Assembly (NCBI GenBank): GCA_018894105.1
Contig: CM032133.1
Coordinates: 15,142,501 to 15,206,500 of the forward strand
From: Jacaranda mimosifolia
Taxonomy: Eukaryota; Streptophyta; Magnoliopsida; Lamiales; Bignoniaceae
Length of the DNA: 64,000 nt
Direction of reading: 5' to 3'
Position 1 is the stretch's first letter. Every line of letters begins with the position of its first letter. This document shows positions 35,574 to 46,096 of the stretch, one piece after another. The translations under genes were made by a program, and so were the position numbers. A model generated the notes under the pieces. That model did no database searches. It had not been told where the DNA came from and saw only the letters and a program-made list of their open reading frames with translations.

Positions 35574-38500
35574 TGTAGCACCCCGACGGGGAGGCACCTG
35601 CTCCCGTCCAGGATGCTACTCTGATCAAATTTTCAAGATTTTCCAAAATACAAAATATGCACCTCCAAAATTTTCAATTTAAATAATTCCATAATGACCC
35701 AACTAATGAATAAGATCAGAGTCAATTAATGACATCTACGTCAACTATTCATGTTTCAAAACTTCACCCAAACCCAAGTCTCCATAATTTACAATCGCTC
35801 AAAAGCTCGCACAAAACATCTCATGCTTCAATATTTTACACTTATTAAAAGATAAGGGCATAGCCTATTAACAGACCCATTATTGATACTACACATATAC
35901 ACCTCCTCCTTACCACTATAGATACCTTGATAGTACTATTTACACTATGTACAATGGTCCAAGCTTATGTGCCTTCTATTCCTTCAATCTGGGGTAAAGA
36001 ATAGAAAGAATAGAACAAGAAGGGTAAGTTTGAATGACTTAGTGAGGTAATAATCAAAATGCATGGACAGGCTATATGAAGTGCAATATACGCATATAAG
36101 AAAAACATTTATTTTGAGTATAAATAATTAAAGCACATGTCCAAGCAATAGGATACAGAAGAATAGATTAGATTCCACGAAATTCGCATAATAAAGTTAA
36201 AGCTTATGAGCGGACTCAATGTTGTCACATACCAGCAAAGAGACATCTCAATTTTTAGTACATAGCGTGGGAAATCTCATATGCAAAACTCAAGAATTGA
36301 ATCAGTTTAAAGAACCACGTGTATAAGTTCGTTTCATAAAAGACTTAGATTCAGAATTTAGAGATAAGTTCAATCTTATAAAACCAACCGTACAGAAACA
36401 TTTAAATAAATTGATTGTACACGCACATTAAATCAAATCGACCGCACCAAAAACATTTTCAGTTTGGGCTTTATGCCACAATCACCATATAGATCAGAAT
36501 AAATCAAAAATACCTTTCAAGCTTATTAGTAAGATAATTTCCATAACTAATGCATAATTACGAGTGAGTCAGCATGACTACCTTTATCACCACGGGTCAG
36601 CTAACATGGCTGCCTTTATCACCAGTATATACAGATACGGGCCAGTAGAGATGGCCTCCACAACCATTACATTACGGGTTGATAGAGCCATCCTTCACAA
36701 CCAAATATATCACGACCCGGTAGGAACGGCCTCCACAACCAATATATTACTGGCAGGTAGAAATGGCCTCCACAACCAAAGTATTAAGGGACGGAGGCAC
36801 AACCTCCACAACATAGTATCACGAGCTGGTAGCATGGCCTCCACAACCAATATAAACTAATAACAACTAGTTATCAAGATTATCTCGCAGTCAACATCAT
36901 AAAATATAGCGATTGGTTAAATCATAGTTCAGTTGTCAAATTAGAATCCAGTTCAGGTGAGATCATCAGAAAATTCCAAATTTCAAATTATACTTTTCAA
37001 AGTTCCTCGGATGAAAACATTGTTATTCAGAATAAGATATTTTAAATAATTAGTCAAGGGTAATGTTTGAGAAAAGAGTCAAGTGGAATATTTAGCTAAT
37101 ACCTTGAAGTTAATGCAGGAGTTCAGTTCAGAGATAAATATATATTAGAAACAGAAAGGTACAAAACAATGATTCAATTTCATAGTTTCAATGCAAGAAC
37201 GAACAGGTAATAGTATGATATTTACTATATATAGGTTCTTTCTCCAGCAAGGAAAGCTAGTATAAACCTCACTTGACAATATTAGGTAGTAAAGCTTTCC
37301 TTAATGAACCCGGTAGCTCGTCTCCCTGTTACGTAGTTATCCCAAAATATCGTATTAGAGAGACTAAAATAACCTTATTTTAACTTCTTAATTTATATAA
37401 CTATGCTCAATATAATTTGTTTTCCTTTCATAATCCTTATTAATTCCATGTTTATGTATTCAGACATTTAACCATGTCGAATTCTTGTCTACCATATAAT
37501 TAATCACATGTCTAAATAGTAATTATTTTATCTTTTGACATCATTAAACCCCATCTTATATCTTAGATCATGAATCAATTACTTATTCAAGTCCAGTTAA
37601 CTTAATTCTAATAATTATTTCGATCCTTGGGAATTACCTAACTAAAGTTACTTAATATAATTGGTTAAGGAATACTAGTTTAGCCATATCCGATTTAATA
37701 AGATTATGTACATCTAAGATAATTATACAGTTATATCAAAATGTCAATAACATACAAGCCTAAGACATTTAGAACGTACACAAGATATTTAAATTATAAA
37801 GTCTCACTTTAAATGGTAGGTCTCATTCAATTTTTAGTTCAAACCTAGCTATAAATGTGATTTGTTTTATTTGCAGTCCCAACTTTTCAATACGATTACA
37901 TTCATAGTTCTTAGCAAAGTCTATTAATTTATCAAACTTAACTTTTGAGTAATTTATTCAATTAAACTTCATGTATATTATGATTCTTGGATTAATTTAA
38001 TCTTTTAATCTAACCGTTACTTAGGAATCAATCAAATATATTCAATTCAAGAGCTTTTGCCGAATTTGGGTTGATCTAGGGCCTAAATTCAAACCCAGAG
38101 TGGCCCCGATGAGCTTAAAATTAAATTCTAGCGTTATGGCCTTAAGTTACTGTCGTCGTCGTCGAATCATCGCCGCGCTGCCGCTCACTGTCATCGGACC
38201 ACCGTCGAAAAATTATCCAACAACACCAATCTATGCGCCTCTTTTCGGTGAGCAAAATGACTCCTTCAATTTCACGATTGAATGTTGTTTGCCCGATCAA
38301 TTGGCTGAAAAATAGCCACAAAACCTCCATATCGCTGCCATCTTCAAATAACCACCAGCAGCTACTGTTTCCACAAATTGAAACCATAAATATCCCACCC
38401 ATCATGTTGTGAAAAAATTTCACCTATTTCTTCCCCATCTCCGCCATCAGAAGTTAGCAACCTACCACCACCGCCGTCAAGCTTTGCTGCCTTTAAATTT

Positions 38501-39042
38501 CTCGGCAATTCATTGGTGTTTTTGGGGAGTTTTTGGTACCATTGTGTTCGTTGAGTTGAGAGAAAAATAAATGTGGCTTTGGTTTTCGATTTGGAGCTAA
38601 AATGGAAGAGAACCAAGTTTGGGAAGAGTACAGGTTGCGTTTAAGAATTTAACTAAATTATGTCCTTAATCTTATATATATAAATTAGTTTTCAACTTCC
38701 TCCGTTTGGCCTTAGAGTTTTTAGACTATCTTCAATTGAGCCCTAGACTTTCAACCGCATTTTTGTTTGACCCCAGTAGTTTCCATTCAGCCTTTTAGGG
38801 TTTTAGTTTTCACATTGGCCCATAATATTCTTAATTCCAGTCAATTAAGCCCTCATTTATTTATTTTGAAGTCCTTAAACTTTTAATTTCATCACATTGA
38901 CCCCTAAATTTTATAATTTTGGGCAATCAAGCCCTTTCTTATTTGCAACTAAATCCGTCAATTCCCAATATCCGTGCCTAAAACTTAGTTAATTTAATTT
39001 TAAGCAATTTCAATTTATAATTCCCAAAATCGGGGTGTTATA
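35574..39042 (-). repeat. 5' LTR (right copy) of the TR-GAG element
   Basis: 3469 bp, beginning TGTAGCACCC and ending GGGTGTTATA on the plus strand; the terminal CA is mutated to TA. It is collinear with the left copy throughout. The 100-bp excess is explained largely by extra copies of a minisatellite at about 36590-36860. The TATA-like box recurs near 38672. Confidence 0.92.
36590..36860. repeat. Minisatellite in the right LTR (about 6-7 units)
   Basis: Same unit as in the left LTR (GGTAGAAATGGCCTCCACAA and variants), with roughly twice as many copies. The 98-codon ORF across it (36564-36860) is only the repeat read in one frame. Confidence 0.8.
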
Positions 39043-39889
39043 CCAAAAGTATTTAAAATCCCTTTCAACATTTTGAACACACCACCAACAAACAAAAAGC
39101 AATATAAAATTGAAGTTGAATAAATCTATACACAAATAGCAACAAAGAAGGTATAGAAGAGCAATCAAAAAGCAATAAACTTCATTGAACTTAATGATGA
39201 CCATTCCTCACAACCTTGAAAATAATATTTAAATAAGTCAAAATGTTCCTAAACACCAACAATAAGCCAATGAAACTCTCAAAACAAAAAATAGAACCGT
39301 TCAAAACCATTCAAAATCAATCTTTAGATAGTGAACTCAAGCTAGAGATGTCCATAAATTTTCCCTCCGTGCCTTATGATAGGTACTAACCCTGGATGTT
39401 AATGTTGTTTCCTGGAAGTTACCACTAAAAATTAACAACCATACATTGGAGGAGGTGCTCTAATGTTTCGTGTGCAACACTCTCGAAGGTACCTAAATTT
39501 GGTTACTTCCCATCTCTAGCTGCTATAATATTGAAGGCCTAAGATCAAGTGTAGGTTCAGGCATTCAGTGCTACAAGGGTTGTGAGTCAATTGCTTAACT
39601 ATTAGGTGGTTTAGGATCAAGTTGAGCTTTCGTTGAGCTGGGTGGTAGCATGCTTGGAGCATCAACTACACCTGGTACTTGGCTTCCAGCATCATGTGAA
39701 CTTTGATTTTTGATGCATTAGCTAGAATTTGGCTGGAAGCATCAAGTGGAGACTGGCTTGTGCCTTCATGAGCCTAGTTGACTTTCTTTGTCATCTACCA
39801 AAAAAGCATAATAAAAAATAACTTAAGAAAAAAGCAAAAGTATAATTATACTTGACACAAGATTTAGGAAAATGAACACTTGCATTCAA
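39043..39889. other. Spacer with resumed short tandem repeat
   Basis: The first 140 bases continue the tandem repeat seen left of the LTR element. The rest (39350-39800) has no open frame but lies downstream of the transposase relic and could be its 3' part. Confidence 0.4.
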
Positions 39890-40733
39890 GTTTTTCTTTG
39901 TCTCAATATCTCACTTACAAGGCACTGCACATTTGTATTTTCCTTGCTTGCATCTCTCTTATATGTTCTTACATTATGCCCAATGACATCACATAACCTG
40001 TACTTCATACAACTTGGTTGTTTTTCTGCTTCAATATCAACTTGACCTTATTCTTTTTCTTTAACTTGTATTTATCAATATCAAGTTCCTTTCTTCTTGC
40101 CTTGGAAGGCCTGCCGCACCCCTTCCAACGTTTGGAGGCAATACTACAATAAATAGTATCTCACCCCACAACTCCTCACCACTTATTGGCAATATAGGTG
40201 GTTTGTACACCTTTCAGTAAGTCTCAATTCTATAACAATGATGCACATAGTTTTTTGGATTATTCCTTTTATCAATTATTGTGGCCAATACATGTTAACA
40301 AGGAATTCTAGAAAGCTACCATCTTCTGCAAGTGCAAGTCATGTGGTGCAAGTCAATACAGTGTTGACTACCATTAAAGCACCCTATTTGGTAATGAGTG
40401 TCATCAGCTTAATAGGATATAGTTTGAAATCTTCCTAGAATGCCTTTCAAGAAACTTATTTATTTTTGGGCAAAATGCACACTTCCACTTTGCTACCACC
40501 ATATTCCTATTTTCTTGAAGGCTCATCATCAAAAACCTATCTTATCTACTGCAATATAATGATAAGTGACTTCTCTCTTGCTTCTAAAATACAACTATTA
40601 AAGCTCTAGCACAAATTATCAAGCAACATGTCGCATTCTGGAGTTTCATAAGGTGGAATCTACTCCATTGGGTTGCTAGTGTGTCACTAAACCAATTAGC
40701 TGCGCTTGCATTAATATCTCTCAGGTCCTACAT
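39890..40733 (-). pseudogene. MuDR/MULE transposase, C-terminal half, decayed
   Basis: Reading leftward on the minus strand: DLRDINASAANWF, then LATQWSRFHL, then in another frame a CDMLL-like DMLLDNLC segment, then MTCTCRRW..SRIPC matching the SWIM zinc finger. Next comes GRGAGRPSKARRKEL, then the relic of a terminal knuckle (RLCDVIGHNVRTYKRD, with the last Cys replaced by Tyr). This order, with SWIM finger, GRPxKxRRKE linker and CCHC knuckle, is that of plant Mutator-like transposases. The catalytic N-terminal half is missing because an hAT end abuts at 40733. Multiple stops and frameshifts disable it. Confidence 0.8.
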
Positions 40734-41400
40734 AGAGGTGTCAAAACAAGCTAGGTTGATCTGGCCCAACCCACGAAAAAACCAGCCTAGCTCAGGTCGT
40801 TTGATTCCTTAATATGGGCTCGGGTAGATCGGCTCACATGAAAACCCATCTTGAGCTAGAATTTTGCAATCTGGGACAGGCTCAGTCTGTGGATCGTGAA
40901 GGACCGCGAGGCTAGCCCGCTTAACCCTTGATATTTTTTTAATTTAAATATAAATTATAATTTTTTAAAAATTAAGAATTTATAATTTAAAAAAATAAAG
41001 AGGAAAAGCAGTTGTTATTTTGGAGAGCTGGATAGTCGAGTCGAGGCTCCTAGTTGGAGCTTCCAATGGTCACATGACCGTTGAAAATGTAATTTGATAA
41101 TTTTCTTTTTTATAGTGGTCGTTTGTTATAGAAATGTGCAATTCATTCTATTATCTAGTGCAACTTCTTTCAAATCTCTCAAGTTTCAAGTATTCTAAAA
41201 TTTTATTTCTTATTCTACAATTTCTCAATTTCTCTCAAATTTATTAATTTATAAATAAATTATATCTTTTATTTATTTAGTACATATATTTAAATTTTTC
41301 GTGCAAGCAGTGCGGTGGAGCTTTCAATAGAGGTGTATTAATTTGCGACTTCGCGGAGCTGTGAATAGATGTGTATCAAATTGCGACTTCTTGATTATTA
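40733..41400 (+). mobile_element. hAT-like element, 5' end only
   Basis: It starts TAGAGGTGTCAAAACAAGC, then GGCCCAACCC and a region rich in GGCTCGGG/CCCGCTTAACCC motifs. This is the usual look of plant hAT ends. The 8 bases before it, GTCCTACA, were not found again, so its right end and length are unknown. Confidence 0.5.
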
Positions 41401-41413
41401 TTGTTGCTGTTGT

Positions 41414-41445
<32 letters not shown>

Positions 41446-42080
41446 GTACGTCTTCTATGGTAACATCTATCCTTTTTTCTTTTTTTACAATTTAATTTAA
41501 GTGTTAATGTTTGTAAATTTATTTGTAATTTTGTTCGAAGTTATTTATTAATTTTCAGCATCCTTTAGTGCAATTCCAAAAAGTTTAAATTTCTTAACCA
41601 ACTTCCTCTAATAACTTTCTTGGGCATATCTACGGTGAGGTATGCTTGTATTTACTTAATGTGAGGTATCATTAGTACAACAAGTTACTGTTAATTGTAC
41701 AACAAGTTGTTGGTTCACATTTTTAGTACATTAAATGCTTGGTAAATATTTAAAAATAATAATTAAAAGACATTTTTAAAAAAAATTATTGTATTAGATA
41801 ATATAACTTCATAATTTTGAATTATATATGTATAATATTAAAATAATAAATAATATTTAAAATAATATAGTTAAATGTAATTATCTTTATTCATTAACTA
41901 AAATAAAAAAATTAATAATAAATATAAAATCTAAAACTATCATCCTAACAATATAATTTAATTTTAAATAAGCAATTTAATCATTTTAATCATTTTAAAT
42001 AAGTTAAAAAATAATTATTTTGGATTAATACTAATACTGTATAAAAATATAAATATATTAAAAACAATTTGATTAAATAA

Positions 42081-42116
<36 letters not shown>

Positions 42117-42220
42117 TAATTAATTAATTAATTAATTAAAAAAAACTCATCTTCTTTGCCCCACCCCCCCAATCGCAAATCTCCCAGAGCCCCCTGTCCC
42201 ATTACTCTTGCCAACCTCCA
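41401..42220. other. AT-rich stretch with microsatellites
   Basis: (TAC)n at 41414-41444 and (AAT)n running into (TTAA)n at 42079-42140. The rest is AT-rich. No gene is supported. Confidence 0.6.
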
Positions 42221-44337
42221 TTGCCCGCCAGCCGACAGTGGCCTGACCATGGCCAGATTTGGCCGCCAGTCGGTCGGCCGCCGGAATTGGGGCTGGGTTG
42301 GTCTTGGGAATGGGATGTGATTTATATAGATAGATATATTTATATGTGTGTATATATTTATATGTATAATATAGATGTGTGTATATATGTATTATGTATA
42401 TGTAAATATATATTATTTTAAAATATATTTTTGTGGAGGATTTTTGTGGTATTTAATTTTTAAGTTTTTTTAGTGAGGTTAAATGGATGTTTTGTATTTT
42501 GTGAGGTTTTTTTTATAAATAGATCAAAATTTAGTTTCCTTTTTATAAATAGGTAATAATTTTCATCAAGATTTTAATCAAAAATTGGACGGAGAATAAA
42601 AAATGTTTAAAAAGTTATAGAATTTGGACTACAAATGTTCAATATCATAGTTTGAAATTAATAGTGCACGCACAGTTAAATCATAGAACTAAAAAGGCAA
42701 TTTTTCAATTTCATTTAATTAAATAAGTTATTAATAATAAAAATTTTATTATTGGTAGTCACTTTTTTAGTACAATGAACCATTAACATATAATCAAAAC
42801 TAACCATCAACCAGTCGTATAAGTAGCAGGTTAAATGTACTTATTATGTTGCAAACTAATAATTGAAATGAAGGGTTATAATTTCACATTTTAAATCAAA
42901 CGGCTTATATTAAGAACATTTGTGCATCCCTCACATAAGGTATATGCAATCAAGATTACACCGTAAACTGCTCCAAGTTTCTTTACTATGCTTTGTATTA
43001 GTTTCCATAATATAATCAAAACTTCCTAGAACTAGAAGCATCCGCACGTGAGTTTGGGAACCCATTTTTAAAGAGTAGGGTCCCTTCTTTAGAATAATCG
43101 GTTGATATGTGGGTATCAATTGGGCAAAATAATTAATTCAGTTGATCCATACAACTGAATTGCAGCCAAAACAAATATTCACGGCCAACAATATTAAAAA
43201 TGTTTGATTTTACACTAACAAATATGAATAGCGCGGAAGCACAGTTACAATAGAAATAAATGTACAACACGCTACGCTTGATTCATTGTTGAGTGAATGC
43301 ATAAGATGATCCACTTTATAAACTATACTATACTTTGGCAATCACTTTCAAATTACCTAAAAATCATATTTATTTATTCCTTTGGCACTCAACTCATAAA
43401 TCCAGATGGTCAACATGGAGATGCCTTCTCAACATGATGCCAAGTTTGAATGCATATGGAATTGGAACTAATAATTTTAAGTGGATTAGCATTGTAGATA
43501 ATGGATATCTGGCAGGTGTACGAAAGTGTAATGATGTGAACTAAATTTGTCATTATGATGCCATAAATCCATTGGGGGGTATGCTGTTTTGTCTCACAGG
43601 AAGTACAACATATATTTTGAAAAACATCGGATTAGACTCGTATTAATTTAATTGCTCGATCAATTATAGAATTTGAGTTAATTGCCTAAGAGAGACTAGA
43701 CATTTAGGTTGAATTACTTGTAAAGCTTATTAAAAAATATCCGTCTATGGTGAGCATGGGTTCTGTCATGTCATTTTGTTGTGTTTGAGAATGAATTGAG
43801 ATAGTTATACTCATATCCATATCCATACTTTAAAATGCATATGATGACTAACTTGATTCACCATAAAGAAAGACGTTCATAGAAATTTGTTTGCTCCATG
43901 CGCTCGTAGTGCTAGCCCAGCACGCATCCTTGCTTATTAAGCACTACATTCATATGTTCTCTTATATATCACAATCCTATCCACTTTTAACTTTATCTCT
44001 TGTCTTTGAAATATTGATGGATATATCTCATGAAAATATATGGTTTTAAAACAAATTGAATTGGAATGATTTTTGTCCCAAATTACGATAACTAAATCAA
44101 AGGGGTTTTCGTCTCAATCATATTCATGATAACTAAATAAAAGGGGGTTGTGATTAGATTAAATGCTTGTTTAGAGCTAAATGAACCAACGGCAAATTGG
44201 GATTAATCCGTAAAGCTAATCACACGATTGTACATCATGCACCCAAAAAAAATTGTTGCACTCCTTTTACATCTTCGCAACTGATTGAACTCGACCACGA
44301 AAAACAATGAGCCTCGTGAGTTTGGCAACAAAAATAT
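42221..44337. other. Spacer without a recognised gene
   Basis: A short GC-rich stretch (42160-42310) is followed by TA/TG low complexity (42325-42430) and AT-rich sequence. Short ORFs at 42931-43119 and 43335-43544 show no domain or splice pattern that I can support. Confidence 0.5.
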
Positions 44338-44369
44338 GAAGAAGAAGAAGAAGAAGAAGAAGAAGAAGA
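44338..44369. repeat. (GAA)n microsatellite
   Basis: About ten AAG/GAA triplets in a row. Confidence 0.95.
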
Positions 44370-46096
44370 TACAGAGCTCCTCTCAGCCAGGAACAATTCA
44401 ATCAATAACCAGAAATTCTATAATTGCCACCGACATAAACATCTAGATTCTAGACCTATTAATATTATTATAAATGGTACCGCAACTATACATCATAGTT
44501 TCCTGTGTTGGAAGATCGGTCGATATAATAGCTAGAGGAATTTATCAATACAGACGGGAGAGGGGGGCCGCTTTGTTCTGATTTCATCCTTTTCACCAGC
44601 CACACGATAACATTCCGATCGACTTGGACGAATTTTCTGATCAAAAGCACATGGTGCTTCGTTAAAGACGACAAAAAAAAATTCAATACAGTCATCGGTT
44701 TAGGTTTACTCGAGCTGATTGGCAACAAGGACCAGTGGTTGCAGAAAAAGAGCCCTGGGTGGGGTGGGGTGGGGTGGGGCTAGTTCTCTCTTAAAAGCTA
44801 AAACAGGTTGGTTTAAGCAAACCGAGGGTTTCAGAAGCGCGGAGCTAAGAGAAATAAGGAACCGAACCGAATCAATTTTATTCATAAATCTCACATATGA
44901 GACCCCACAGAATTATTGCTGCCAGTGTCCACTCGGCAATAAACCTTGAATACTCCTCACAAGAATCATTTCCAACATGATTGGCACTTTCATCAAGAAC
45001 CATCTACCTCATTTAAAAGTGGCAAAACATCCTAGGCATAAGGAAGGATATAATATAATTACTCTTAAAAAGAACAAAAGAAAAGAAAAAACAACGGGAA
45101 AAAGGATATAAATGCATGGTGAAACACAAGCCAAAAGTAAACTGCAATGGAAGATGAACAAAAAGTACAAAATGGAAAGGTGCAATCAGAAAGAGAATAT
45201 AACTCAAAAGTTCGTCTTGGTCTTTTAACAAATAAAACCAGGCATCAAATATAACATCCATGTTCATCCCACTTTAAAGTATCCTTGTCCTGGTGAAAAT
45301 GGCAACCCATAAAATATAAACTTACTATAAACCTTATAATATCTATGACTTTCCACAATCCAGATAATAATATGTAGCCCAGCTGCAGCACCCAGGATAA
45401 TGCTTGTGCCTTCTTTGCGGACCAAATCCAGCATTCGTTTGCCAATTATTACTTCTCGTGTTCACCTGGACTCTTTTTATACTTTGCCTCAACAAATAGG
45501 AAGGAGGTCAACCGACCCCCAGTGAAAATATTTAAAACTTACTGTATGAGGAAGCAAGATCAAAACTCCCCACCAGTAAAAAGCAAACCACCAAACCGAA
45601 CCAAGAAAACATGAAAGAACAGCAAAGAGACCCCACAAAAAACCTAAATTAGACCTGAAGAAACTCATGCTAGAGTCTCTTCAGTGTCGTATTTTTTCCA
45701 TCGCTCTTTATTATTTTCTACCAATCTGTTCTTTCTTCTTCACCAAGAAGTTTTGCCTATTATTTGCCTCGAGAGAAATCAACCCACCACACACCAGTAA
45801 GCCCAAAATCAACTACCTCCGTAGTAATATCTTTCCAGAACAAGCTGCTGTTTGATTGTTCCTCCGTTTTTTCTCAAAAATCCATGTCAAGAGAGATAGA
45901 GAGAGAGAGAGAGAGTGAGGGAGTGAGGGAGGGAGGGAGGGAGCGGGAGAAAGAGAGGGAGCAGGGAGAGGGGAACAAAAGTTCGCCAGTTTGTCATAAA
46001 ATGGAAGCTGGGTACGCTGTCTGAACAAATTAATCGGCTTTGTCATATAGATTGTGACAATGCTTCCGCGTTCCCAGACAACACAAAGGCATGCCT
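44370..46096. other. Downstream region of LARP1, with G-rich and GA-rich tracts
   Basis: It probably includes the 3' UTR of the LARP1 gene; a minus-strand AATAAA lies at 45707-45712, about 385 bases past the stop. A G4-prone GGGTGGGGTGGGGTGGGG occurs at 44757-44779, and a (GA)n/(GGGA)n tract at 45893-45975. The ORFs across these tracts are low-complexity readings. Confidence 0.5.

Larger units (their letters stand above)
29521..39042 (-). mobile_element. Complete LTR retrotransposon with giant LTRs and gag only (TR-GAG type)
   Basis: Two direct LTRs of about 3.37 and 3.47 kb bracket an interior of about 2.7 kb. The 5-bp target duplication CCAAA is present at 29516-29520 and 39043-39047. The element reads on the minus strand, with a tRNA-Met-type primer site next to the right LTR and a polypurine tract next to the left LTR. 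The interior holds one broken gag and no protease, reverse transcriptase, RNase H or integrase. The TGTAACACCCC-type terminus and the sequence just before the polypurine tract resemble Del/Tekay chromoviruses, which would supply the enzymes in trans (inference). By eye the two LTRs differ at several bases per 100, mostly transitions, so insertion is old. Confidence 0.9.

Noticed and set aside
36564..36860. 98-codon ORF in the right LTR
   Set aside because: It is the LTR minisatellite translated; the matching left LTR does not keep it.
38142..38423. 93-codon Trp-rich minus-strand ORF in the right LTR
   Set aside because: It is not open in the left LTR at the matching place, so it is not a conserved gene.
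43335..43544. 69-codon plus-strand ORF
   Set aside because: It has no domain, no splice partner and no homology that I can recognise.
45764..46046. ORFs across the GA-rich tract downstream of LARP1
   Set aside because: They are simple-sequence readings (Arg/Glu/Gly or Ser/Leu/Pro repeats).
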